Shown one piece after another: positions 1-7,327 of a stretch of DNA of 10,609 bases. The translations under genes were made by a program, and so were the position numbers. The notes beneath the pieces were generated by a model, which saw only the letters and a list, made by a program, of their open reading frames with translations, had not been told where the DNA came from and did not search any database. Within the stretch, counting starts at the first letter, position 1. Every line of letters begins with the position of its first letter. The DNA comes from an uncultured Clostridia bacterium (GTDB taxonomy: Bacteria; Bacillota; Clostridia; TANB77; CAG-508), in assembly GCA_944388635.1 (NCBI GenBank), contig CALXJN010000070.1, positions 1-10,609 of the forward strand, given 5' to 3'.

Positions 1-2820
1 GTAGCAATAATTGCGATTATTGTTATTACGTTTACATCGATTTTAGACTTCTTTTCAACAAGTACTATGGCAGATGTTTCATCAGCAAATGTTATAAAAA
101 ATGAAGTTAGTATAGCACAAGGAAGCAGTGAAGAAGGATATTATTTTAAGATAAATCAAGAGGTAGTAGACAAATACACAGAAGAATATTTTAAAGCAGA
201 TCAAGAGGGCGTTTATGAAAATGAAGAAATGCCAGATGATGGTAACAATATAGAAGAACAAAACAATGTAGAGTATGAAGAATATGACGAAGAAGCAAAA
301 GAATCAACAAGAGAAACTATAGAAGACTGGTTTAAAGTAGAAAATTTTGATGAATATTTTGTAAGGATGATAAGTGCTGAAATTGCAAGTTCATACCCAA
401 AACTTGGACCATATGAAGGAGGAGAAGAAGACAGCCAAGGGAATAAAAAAGATAGTAATGGAGATTATGTAGTACAAGGAGCTGTACAAATACATAGGCA
501 AATGATGAACCAAGACGGAACTGTCGGAGAAGAATTTGAAATGACATATTTGCCACATGAAGAATTAACTCAGATGATTACGGCAAATCAAAGAGAGGCC
601 TTATATTACTTCTCATTTGATGAAAATACAGGACTTGTATATTATGCAACATATAAAGAAGTTATTGTATATGTAAATGGTATGGAAGTATCAAGAGTAT
701 TAACACTTCAAGAGAATAGTGTAACATATACTAATCTAGTAGAAATGTGTAGTATGCCATATAACTTTTTATTTGCTTTACTTCAAACCTCAGAAAATCC
801 AGAATATGTAATGGCAGTTATTGATTTACTAATGGAAGAAACTGACATAGTACTAATGATACAAGATCAATTAAATATGACTTTACTAACAGAAAGATAT
901 TTCCAAGTAGAAAAAACAACGGAACAAACCTTAACATCAGAAAGTTATACAACAGGAAGTGGAAATGAGATAGAAACACATTATAGGTGGTCTTATGGAG
1001 GAATATCTGAAAGTTATTCTTTCCCAGCAGGTGCCGAGACAAGAGTTGAAACATATACATATACAAACACCTCAAATGTGTACATAAAAAAAGCATATAC
1101 TTGGTGTTTAGATTTTGAACAAACAGCGACTTTAAATACAGTAGAAACACCGGGAGTAGAAAAAGTAGAGTCACATACAGAAGGCGAAATGGCAGGAATG
1201 AGCTATTCAGAAATGACATATTCTAATAGAGGCGGAATTCCTTCGCCAGGACCGGGAAGCACATATACAATAATTGAGAAATTCTTATCAGACGGAAACC
1301 TTTTATATTCAACTAAGTTAGATACAAGGGATGATACTTGGAATGTAAGTATAGCAACAGAAAAAAAGATAAATTATGAAAGATTTTTAGGCGAATGGAA
1401 AAACGATACAGGGGAGTATTATGTAGGAACGCTGTATAAGGAAGACGGAATAGAAGTAGAATACTTAATACCGGAAGAAGATGAAGCAACAGAGATAGTC
1501 GTAGACAATATTGCAAATACCTCAGGGCAAAACATAGATGATTTAATAGATTTACTTGTAATGCATGAAAATACACAAAATCATGAAGAAATAATGAAAT
1601 ATTTCTGGAATGTTTACTATGGCGAGGAAATATATGATGTAGATATAGACGAACTGCTAGATTTATTTGATACAAATGTGACGACATCTTTAGTAAATGG
1701 TGTAACACCGGGTGGCTCAATGTATGGAAGCAATGCAGAAGAGAAACTATGGTATGCATTAATCGATGCAGGATATAGTGAATATGCAGCAGCAGGAGCA
1801 ATGGGAAGCATATGGAGAGAAAGTGGATTTATAACAAACAATTTGGAAAATACAGCAAACAGTAAACTTGGAATGAGTGATGAAGAATATACAGCAGCAG
1901 TAGATGACGGAACATACACAAACTTTGCCTCAGATAGTGCAGGGTATGGATTATGCCAGTGGACAACAAGTAATAGAAAACAAGGATTGTTAAGTTATGC
2001 ACAAAGTAAAGGGGTAAGTATTTCAGATACAAATACACAAATAGAATTCTTACTTGCAGAATTAGACTCAAGTAGGTCAAGTGCAGCATCACAATATGCA
2101 ACATATCAGTTATTATCAAGAAATGGATATGATGCAGACTCATGGATAAATGCAGAAAGTGTAGAAGAAGCAGCAAAAGCCTTTTGTTATTCATTCGAAA
2201 GACCAGCAAGTGGAGCAACAGCGGCAATAGACATAAGAGTACAAAAAGCAGAAGAATTTTATGAGAAATACCACGGAAAGACAAGACCAGATTATTCAGG
2301 AGTATCAACATATTCAGACGGAAGGCATACATATCCACATTATTTGCAAAGAAATTATTCAGGTTCTTATGGAAGTTCAACGATATCAGCATCAGGATGT
2401 GGACCAACAGCACTTGCAATGGTACTAGCAGGGTATTTAGATGATCCGTCAATAACACCAGATAAAGTAGTAGCAGATATAAAATCAAATTGGCCAGGAG
2501 GAGAATATTATCAAGCAGGAACAGGATCAATGGATATAATATATCAAAGTAGCTTTTTACAAAAATATTATGGAGTAACATCAGTAATGTATCCGTCAGA
2601 AAGTGAAGCATTAGCAGCATTAGAACAAGGCTATCCAGTAATAGGAAGAGAAGAGGGGCACATACTTGCAATAATGCCAGTATCAGATGAACTAAAAGCA
2701 CAAGGATATAAATTTTATATAATGGATTCAGCCAGAGGGCATGACGGACCATATAAATCAGTTGCAGAGGCAAATGCAGTAGTAGAAGGAAACTTAAGTT
2801 TTAAAGCTATTATAAAATAA
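1..2820 (+). CDS. Membrane-anchored cell-wall hydrolase with phage-tail-type lysozyme and C39-like peptidase domains (5' partial)
   Basis: The frame is open from base 1 and reads a hydrophobic segment (VAIIAIIVITFTSILDFF) before the first ATG at 67, so the true start lies upstream and that ATG is internal. Numbering from that ATG, residues 1-550 are an acidic, Tyr/Glu-rich extracellular region I do not recognise. Residues about 562-728 match the phage tail lysozyme fold, with the expected catalytic Glu585 in WRESGF followed by YGLCQW. Residues about 748-905 look like a C39-like peptidase, with Cys778 in SGCGPTALAM, His865 in EGHILAIM and Asp887 in MDSARG. The protein should be membrane-tethered outside the cell, cutting glycan strands and either peptide cross-links or a protein substrate. 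Hydrolases of this double type are usual in conjugative type IV secretion and phage-like systems of Gram-positive bacteria, where they open the wall. That role is inferred. It shares an apparent operon with the next gene. Confidence 0.82.
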   Translation, partial: VAIIAIIVITFTSILDFFSTSTMADVSSANVIKNEVSIAQGSSEEGYYFKINQEVVDKYTEEYFKADQEGVYENEEMPDDGNNIEEQNNVEYEEYDEEAKESTRETIEDWFKVENFDEYFVRMISAEIASSYPKLGPYEGGEEDSQGNKKDSNGDYVVQGAVQIHRQMMNQDGTVGEEFEMTYLPHEELTQMITANQREALYYFSFDENTGLVYYATYKEVIVYVNGMEVSRVLTLQENSVTYTNLVEMCSMPYNFLFALLQTSENPEYVMAVIDLLMEETDIVLMIQDQLNMTLLTERYFQVEKTTEQTLTSESYTTGSGNEIETHYRWSYGGISESYSFPAGAETRVETYTYTNTSNVYIKKAYTWCLDFEQTATLNTVETPGVEKVESHTEGEMAGMSYSEMTYSNRGGIPSPGPGSTYTIIEKFLSDGNLLYSTKLDTRDDTWNVSIATEKKINYERFLGEWKNDTGEYYVGTLYKEDGIEVEYLIPEEDEATEIVVDNIANTSGQNIDDLIDLLVMHENTQNHEEIMKYFWNVYYGEEIYDVDIDELLDLFDTNVTTSLVNGVTPGGSMYGSNAEEKLWYALIDAGYSEYAAAGAMGSIWRESGFITNNLENTANSKLGMSDEEYTAAVDDGTYTNFASDSAGYGLCQWTTSNRKQGLLSYAQSKGVSISDTNTQIEFLLAELDSSRSSAASQYATYQLLSRNGYDADSWINAESVEEAAKAFCYSFERPASGATAAIDIRVQKAEEFYEKYHGKTRPDYSGVSTYSDGRHTYPHYLQRNYSGSYGSSTISASGCGPTALAMVLAGYLDDPSITPDKVVADIKSNWPGGEYYQAGTGSMDIIYQSSFLQKYYGVTSVMYPSESEALAALEQGYPVIGREEGHILAIMPVSDELKAQGYKFYIMDSARGHDGPYKSVAEANAVVEGNLSFKAIIK

Positions 2821-2829
2821 CAAAAGATA

Positions 2830-2851
2830 TGAGGACGTTTTATCGTCCTCA
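2830..2851 (+). other. Intercistronic hairpin between hydrolase and membrane protein genes
   Basis: TGAGGACG (2830-2837) and CGTCCTCA (2844-2851) form a perfect 8-bp stem around a 6-base loop, just after the hydrolase stop codon. No T-run follows, so it is not a standard intrinsic terminator. It is more likely an mRNA-stabilising or processing hairpin inside an operon. The next gene starts 29 bases further on with its own GAGG ribosome binding site (2869-2872). Confidence 0.65.
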
Positions 2852-2880
2852 CAAGACTTATTAAAAGTGAGGAATAAGTT

Positions 2881-4224
2881 ATGAGTAAAACACAAAAAAT
2901 GTTATTATTAATCATGATAATAATAGTAATGATTATAATTATAATATTAGGGATATTTATTATAGGAAGAAGGAATGGAGCAATATATAGTGAACCAGAA
3001 CCAGATGAAACATCACAAGAAATTCCACCAGAAGAAATACTTTCTGTAGAAGCAGTTAGAAATCGTTATTATGTTGTAGAAGGCGTAATAAACAAGTATT
3101 ATACATATTTAGATATAATATCAAATATCGAAAAATATTATGAAGGATATAGTGCAGAAGAATTAAAAACTGCCAGAGACGAAAACAAACAAATTGTATA
3201 TAATATGCTAGATAGAGAAGTTATAAATGCAAATAATATTACAGTTAGTAACTTAGAAGAAATAACAGGAAAAGTAACTAGCCCAAGTATAGATATTACA
3301 AGTATGTATGTTACTCAAAGGTCAGCAAATATGCACCTATATATAGTAAAGGGAACGATAAGAGAAGAAAGCAATTTAGAACCATTTACAATTGTTGTAA
3401 AAATAGACTATGCAAATGAAACATTTAGTATAATTCCAAATGGATATGTGGAAGAAAAATTGGCAAATGCAAAGCTTGGAGATAACCTAGATATAGAAGT
3501 TTCAGAAAATATAGAAGTAAATAGAAATAATAAATATGTATTTAAAACAGTTGCAGATGAAGCATATGCAGTAGACATGTTTAATAAACTTAAAGAAGAA
3601 TTAATGTATAATAAAGAAGCAATTTACAATGATTTAGATGAAGAATATAGCAAAGCAAAATTTGGAACATTGGAAAAATTTGAAAGCTACGTAGAAAATA
3701 AATATAAAAATATAGCAAACGTAGCAGCAGCAGGAATGCAAAAAACAAACAGAGAAGAATATACACAATATACAATAACAGATACAGAAGGAAATTATTA
3801 CATTTTTTACGAAACAGCGCCAATGGAATATACATTAATACTTGATACATATACAATAGATATACCAGAATTTATAACAAGATATGATGAATCAAATGCA
3901 CAAGAAAGAGTAATATTAAATATAAATAAAATAATGCTTGCAATAAATGACGGAGACTATAACTATGTATATAGCAAATTAGCAGATAGCTTTAAAACAA
4001 CTAATTTCGCAAATTATGAAGCATTTGAAAATTATATGAAAACAAATTTCTTTGAAAAAAATAGTTTTGAATATATGGAATTTGGAGACGAAGCAGGAAC
4101 ATATTATACATATAGAGTAAGCATAAGAGACGCAAGTGAAAACTCAGACAATACAATAAATAAAACATTTATTATGCTACTTGGAGAAGGAACAGATTTT
4201 GAGTTTTCATTTAATTTAAACTAA
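2881..4224 (+). CDS. Single-pass membrane protein with tandem NTF2-like extracellular modules, possible conjugation/secretion component
   Basis: The 447-residue product begins with a short basic segment, then a very hydrophobic helix at about residues 7-29, then an acidic Pro/Glu linker and a long extracytoplasmic region. The N-terminus has no lipobox Cys, so it looks like an anchored protein. Two stretches resemble each other: around residues 230-335 (KFGTLEKFESYVENK) and 343-447 (NFANYEAFENYMKTN). Each has helices followed by a Tyr-rich beta segment, which suggests a duplicated NTF2-like module of the kind found in Tn916 Orf13/TcpC proteins. An earlier helical part (residues 55-130) may be a third, more diverged copy. 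The start is supported by GAGG eight bases upstream. It lies 60 bases after the wall hydrolase, so the two are probably co-transcribed and act in one envelope machine. The family assignment is an inference from the pattern; a plain hypothetical protein is the safe call. Confidence 0.6.
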   Translation: MSKTQKMLLLIMIIIVMIIIIILGIFIIGRRNGAIYSEPEPDETSQEIPPEEILSVEAVRNRYYVVEGVINKYYTYLDIISNIEKYYEGYSAEELKTARDENKQIVYNMLDREVINANNITVSNLEEITGKVTSPSIDITSMYVTQRSANMHLYIVKGTIREESNLEPFTIVVKIDYANETFSIIPNGYVEEKLANAKLGDNLDIEVSENIEVNRNNKYVFKTVADEAYAVDMFNKLKEELMYNKEAIYNDLDEEYSKAKFGTLEKFESYVENKYKNIANVAAAGMQKTNREEYTQYTITDTEGNYYIFYETAPMEYTLILDTYTIDIPEFITRYDESNAQERVILNINKIMLAINDGDYNYVYSKLADSFKTTNFANYEAFENYMKTNFFEKNSFEYMEFGDEAGTYYTYRVSIRDASENSDNTINKTFIMLLGEGTDFEFSFNLN

Positions 4225-4269
4225 AACTCGAATTTGCGAATATGAAATTTTGAAATATAATTTTTGAGA

Positions 4270-4416
4270 AAAGAGAAGGATATATTTAATTTTATCGTTT
4301 CCCTTGCTGGGGCAGACTTCGAAATAAATTATAAGAAGTCTGCCCCATTCGCCGTCGCTTTCAGCTCCGTTATTCGCTGCGCGGGTTCACTTAAAATTAA
4401 ATATATCCTTCTCTTT
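4270..4416. repeat. 147-bp element with perfect 25-bp terminal inverted repeats (MITE-like)
   Basis: Bases 4270-4294 and 4392-4416 are exact reverse complements over 25 bp (AAAGAGAAGGATATATTTAA followed by TTTTA on the left). The DNA between them is about half G+C, while both flanks are strongly AT-rich. It carries its own 12-bp perfect inverted repeat. No coding frame is evident inside, and I see no clear target-site duplication. The structure and foreign base composition fit a non-autonomous inverted-repeat element or a dispersed intergenic repeat; a structured transcript or a large bidirectional terminator is the alternative. Confidence 0.72.
4309..4346. other. GC-rich 12-bp hairpin nested inside the inverted-repeat element
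   Basis: GGGGCAGACTTC (4309-4320) pairs perfectly with GAAGTCTGCCCC (4335-4346) across a 14-base AT-only loop apart from its first base. It is the strongest local hairpin in the gene-free stretch and could stop transcription arriving from the upstream operon, but no T-run follows on either strand, so terminator function is uncertain. Confidence 0.6.
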
Positions 4417-4424
4417 CATTTAAC

Positions 4425-4457
4425 AAAAATGTAATAAAAATGTAATGCAATTGTAAT
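4425..4457 (+). promoter_or_regulatory. Three tandem 11-bp repeats resembling a PhoB/PhoP-type operator
   Basis: AAAAATGTAAT occurs twice in direct succession (4425-4435 and 4436-4446), followed by a third, diverged copy GCAATTGTAAT (4447-4457). The TGTAAT cores recur with an exact 11-bp period. OmpR/PhoB-family response regulators bind direct repeats of this period (TGTCAT for PhoB; TTAACA-type, complement TGTTAA, for Bacillus PhoP). The array ends 21 bp upstream of an extended -10 box that lacks a good -35, as expected for an activated promoter. The identity of the regulator is inferred. Confidence 0.5.
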
Positions 4458-4475
4458 AGAATATGGCAGCAAATA

Positions 4476-4484
4476 TGGTATAAT
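4476..4484 (+). promoter_or_regulatory. Extended -10 promoter for the coiled-coil gene
   Basis: TGGTATAAT is a perfect extended -10 (TGnTATAAT). No recognisable -35 lies 16-18 bp upstream, so the tandem repeats just upstream may recruit an activator. Transcription would start near 4491, giving a leader of about 30 bases that carries AAGGAGG at 4505-4511. Confidence 0.7.
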
Positions 4485-4521
4485 AATAACAAGTGCGAAA
4501 GAAAAAGGAGGAATAAAAGTT

Positions 4522-5898
4522 ATGTTGGAAAATCAAAGCAAAATAACAATTAAAGAACTAAAAACATACCTTTATTCTTTAGAAGATGAAAAAACAGAAG
4601 AAAAAGAAAATAGAATAAACAGCTATAAAGCAAAATGTGAAGAAAACCAGAAAAAAACAAAAGAAAAAGAAATACAAAAGATAGAAAAACAAATAGATAA
4701 AGAATACGAAAGCAAAATCGAAGCAAAAGACGAAATCTTAGAGCTTTTAGAAGAATGCGACAAAATTCCAAGTAAAATGGAAAAGCTAGAAATTGCAAAA
4801 CACATGGTATATAGAGTTGATGCAAAAACAGCAGAAGCATATCTTCTAAAAGCTACTAAGAGAATAGGCAAAAGATATAATGCAATAGTTGAAGTAATAG
4901 AAGAAGATTTGGATGAATTTCCAAAACTTGATAACATAGAAGAAATAGATTTTAGCATATATAAATCAGAAGGAAAAGAGTTAAAAAAAGCAAAAGAAAA
5001 ATATAAAATAGAATATACAGATGAAGAGAAAATGGTGCTAATTCAAAATGAATTAGACGTAATAGAAAAAGCAAAAATATTTAATACAACACCAATTCCA
5101 CACGAAATATTAAAAAATTCAGACAGAGATATTCAATCAAAAATGCAAAAATTTAATAGTGTAAGACAAAAGAGAATTAGAATTTTATCAACAATGGAAG
5201 CTGACTATTTAAAACTAAGAGAACCTAGAGAGATAAACACTATGATAGATGACGCAATTTTGAATATTGAATCTATAAGCGAGATACTTACAAAAGCTGA
5301 ATACAATAAAATAAAAAATAGTCTAATAAGAAAAAGAAAAAAGATATATAGAGCAACTAGTGAATTAAGAAGCATTATAAAATCTAAAGAAAAGAAAACA
5401 GGAGTTGTAAATTATAATATACAAGAAGCTCGTTATAATAGAATGGAAACATTAAGAGGCATTATAACTGAAGCAAATAGCATAATAAAAGCAAATACTC
5501 TTGTTGGAGCAGAAGAACAATTGAAAAAATTAAAAACTTCTTACGAAAGAGAAAAACAATTTGCAGTTGTAATAGAAAAGTTGCAAGAGGATAAAGGAGA
5601 AAAAGTAGAGCAAAACGAAGGACTTAGAGCATATGAAGAACAAATCTCAAGCTTAGAGTATAAAATAAATAATTCAAATAAAATTATAAAAGAACAAGAA
5701 GAAAAGATAAATAAAGCTAAAAAAGAATTATTAATTTTATGGAAAATGGAAATAGATACAACAATCTCAAAGAAAAAAGAAACACTAGAAATTCCAGAAA
5801 ATATTGAAGAAAGTCGTGCAAAAGTAAAAAATAATGAAACAAAAGGATTTTTAAGTAAGATAATTAAAACACAAAGTGGAAAACATGCTTGTGTATAA
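4522..5898 (+). CDS. Coiled-coil cytoplasmic protein of unknown function
   Basis: I do not recognise this 458-residue protein. It is very rich in Lys and Glu, with no signal peptide and no membrane helix, so it should be cytoplasmic. Long heptad-like charged helices cover about residues 10-80, 270-300 and 330-420, and the whole chain is predicted by eye to be mostly helical. A short region near residues 85-115 (KHMVYRVDAKTAEAYLLKAT) is less charged and could be a folded core. AAGGAGG ten bases before the ATG supports the start. The gene has its own promoter, a possible phosphate-type operator upstream and a terminator directly after it, so it forms a single-gene unit. A structural, scaffold or stress-related role is possible, but nothing in the sequence shows a reaction. 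Confidence 0.75.
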   Translation: MLENQSKITIKELKTYLYSLEDEKTEEKENRINSYKAKCEENQKKTKEKEIQKIEKQIDKEYESKIEAKDEILELLEECDKIPSKMEKLEIAKHMVYRVDAKTAEAYLLKATKRIGKRYNAIVEVIEEDLDEFPKLDNIEEIDFSIYKSEGKELKKAKEKYKIEYTDEEKMVLIQNELDVIEKAKIFNTTPIPHEILKNSDRDIQSKMQKFNSVRQKRIRILSTMEADYLKLREPREINTMIDDAILNIESISEILTKAEYNKIKNSLIRKRKKIYRATSELRSIIKSKEKKTGVVNYNIQEARYNRMETLRGIITEANSIIKANTLVGAEEQLKKLKTSYEREKQFAVVIEKLQEDKGEKVEQNEGLRAYEEQISSLEYKINNSNKIIKEQEEKINKAKKELLILWKMEIDTTISKKKETLEIPENIEESRAKVKNNETKGFLSKIIKTQSGKHACV

Positions 5899-5905
5899 AG
5901 AATAC

Positions 5906-5946
5906 AAACACCTCTAAAAACATATAAATAAAAGAGGTGTTTTTTT
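5906..5946 (+). terminator. Intrinsic terminator whose 3' stem doubles as the dacF Shine-Dalgarno site
   Basis: AAACACCTCT (5906-5915) pairs perfectly with AGAGGTGTTT (5933-5942) over a 17-base A-rich loop, and seven T residues run from 5940 to 5946. This is a standard Rho-independent terminator for the coiled-coil gene. The dacF ATG follows immediately at 5947, and the only ribosome-binding sequence for dacF is AGAGGTG (5933-5939), which is part of the 3' stem. Read-through transcripts would therefore have the dacF start site locked in the hairpin. A TATAAA at 5923-5928 inside the loop could instead give a very short dacF leader. Confidence 0.85.
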
Positions 5947-7214
5947 ATGCAAAAAATCAAAAAAGTTTTGTTTATTATAGTTTTTGTATCTATAATAATC
6001 TTAAACAATTGTGTATATGCAGATGATGAAATAGAAGAAAGTGCTATAACTTGGGAAGAAATAGAAGAAATAAAAGAAACAGCAGCAGATGTAAATGAAA
6101 TTCCGCAAATAAATTCAAGAAATGCAGTTATATATGATAGAACATCTCGGAGTAGTTATATATGGAAAAGACGAAAATAAAAGATGTAAAATGGCATCAA
6201 CAACAAAAATAATGACAATTACAGTAGTCTTAGAAAATGTAAAAAATTTAGAAGATATAGTGACAGTATCATCTAAGGCAGCAGGAACAGGAGGCTCAAG
6301 ACTAGGATTACATACAAATGATAAAATAACTGTAAAAGATTTATTATATGGACTTATGCTATGCTCAGGAAATGATGCAGCAGTAGCACTTGCAGAATAT
6401 GTGGCAGGAGGAGTGCCGGAATTTGCAGATTTAATGAATAAAAAAGCAAAAGAATTAAAACTAAAAGATACACATTTTGAAACACCTCATGGTTTAGACG
6501 AAGAAGAACATTATACAACAGCTTATGAACTTGCAAAAATTACAGATTATGCATTAAAAAAAGAAGAAATACAAAAAATTGTAAAAACTCAAAATTATAC
6601 TATAAGTATTAATGGATATCCCAAAAATATAAAAAACACAAATGAATTATTAGGTAATTTAGAAGGAGTATACGGGGTAAAAACAGGATTTACCAACGGA
6701 GCTAATAGATGTTTAGTAACCTCAGTAAAAAGAGGCGATATGGATATAATATGTGTTGTGCTAGGAGCAGACACAAAAAAGGATAGAACACAAGACAGCA
6801 TAAAACTAATAGAATATGCATTTTCAAACTATCAAATGGTAGATATAAAATTTATGATAGAAGATGAATTTGATACACTGGTTGATAAAACTCTATTTTA
6901 CGTAGAAAAAGGAATAAATAGTAATGTAAAAATAGATTTAGAAAATCACAATTTAAGTCTATACCCTGTGCTTATAGGAAATGTAAAAGATGTAAAAATA
7001 GAAACAGAAATTAGAGACAAACTAGTTGCACCAGTTATAAAAAATGATAAAATACGGAAAATTAACCGTAAAAATTGATAATAAAATAATAAAAGAACTA
7101 AACATTTTTGTAAAAAATGATATACGAAAAAAAGAAGTATCAGACTATTTTAAAGAATTACTATTTAGCTTTGAAAACATGTTTAAAGAAAAATATTGGA
7201 AAGAAATTTATTAA
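5947..7214 (+). CDS. dacF: D-alanyl-D-alanine carboxypeptidase, DacF/PBP5 family, in three frames joined by two +1 shifts
   Basis: A serine-type DD-carboxypeptidase that trims the terminal D-Ala from peptidoglycan stem peptides outside the membrane. A signal peptide (MQKIKKVLFIIVFVSIIILN, cleavage after VYA) is followed by NSRNAVIYDRTS in the first frame. Skipping C6148 continues with GVVIYGKDENKRCKMASTTK in the second. Numbered on the joined product, the catalytic motifs are Ser84-Thr-Thr-Lys87, Ser140-Gly-Asn142 and Lys245-Thr-Gly247. The PBP5 C-terminal beta domain spans roughly residues 300-370. The second frame stops at 7078, but skipping C7055 continues with GKLTVKIDNKII and ends in an amphipathic helix (DYFKELLFSFENMFKEKYW) at 7214. 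The joined length is 421 residues, usual for the family. Both breaks are at CGG followed by A. Either the gene is expressed by frameshifting or it carries two sequence errors or mutations. The ATG at 6122 is not a sensible start because it drops the export signal. Confidence 0.85.
6145..6151 (+). other. First +1 frame break in dacF (TCT-CGG-A)
   Basis: The first frame reads Thr-Ser-Arg(CGG)-Ser and stops at 6178-6180. Leaving out C6148 gives Thr-Ser-Gly-Val-Val-Ile-Tyr-Gly-Lys, which is the usual DRTSGxVxYGK block of this enzyme family with no residue gained or lost. CGGA thus stands for one glycine. Confidence 0.85.
7052..7058 (+). other. Second +1 frame break in dacF (ATA-CGG-A)
   Basis: The second frame reads Lys-Ile-Arg(CGG)-Lys-Ile-Asn-Arg and stops at 7076-7078. 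Leaving out C7055 gives Lys-Ile-Gly-Lys-Leu-Thr-Val-Lys-Ile-Asp and 52 more sense codons ending at 7214, matching the expected end of the PBP5 C-terminal domain and its amphipathic membrane helix. CGGA again stands for one glycine. Confidence 0.8.
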
Positions 7215-7230
7215 AATTTATAAAAAATAG

Positions 7231-7258
7231 TTTAAAAATAAAAAAAGAATGATATAAT
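7231..7258 (+). promoter_or_regulatory. Promoter for the P-type ATPase gene
   Basis: TTTAAA (7231-7236) and a consensus TATAAT (7253-7258) are 16 bp apart, just after the end of dacF. Transcription would start near 7265 and give a leader of about 60 bases with a hairpin and a GGAGG ribosome binding site at 7318-7322. Confidence 0.65.
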
Positions 7259-7275
7259 AAATATAAATTTTGATG

Positions 7276-7304
7276 GTTGTCAATGGACGGTTCTGAATGA
7301 CAAC
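7276..7304 (+). promoter_or_regulatory. Hairpin in the 5' leader of the P-type ATPase gene, REP-like
   Basis: GTTGTCA (7276-7282) and TGACAAC (7298-7304) form a 7-bp stem around a 15-base loop that contains GACGGTTCT. Palindromes carrying this loop motif recur in intergenic regions of many Bacillota, as far as I recall in REP-like families tied to Y1 transposases. It may be such a repeat or a control element in the leader. The stem lies 13 bases before the ribosome binding site and does not cover it. Confidence 0.45.
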
Positions 7305-7327
7305 TTAATAAAATCACGGAGGCACAA

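Noticed and set aside
67..69. ATG at 67 as the start of the wall hydrolase
   Set aside because: The same frame is open to base 1 and encodes a membrane anchor just before it, and there is no ribosome binding site, so the gene is truncated by the window edge.
1829..2773. Long minus-strand open frame opposite the wall hydrolase, and similar Leu-rich frames elsewhere
   Set aside because: They lie opposite strongly supported genes, are dominated by Leu, His and Tyr as expected from the reverse of AT-rich codons, and show no domain or ribosome site.
4425..4457. CRISPR-type or tandem-repeat array
   Set aside because: There are only three 11-bp copies with no spacers; the layout fits a response-regulator operator.
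6122..7078. Carboxypeptidase gene starting at ATG 6122
   Set aside because: This start has no ribosome binding site and no export signal. The signal peptide and the start of the enzyme are in the preceding frame, joined by the shift at 6148.
7283..7300. Mini leader ORF (Met-Asp-Gly-Ser-Glu-stop) in the ATPase leader
   Set aside because: There is no Shine-Dalgarno sequence, and the frame lies mostly in the loop of a palindrome with a recurrent motif, so chance is more likely.
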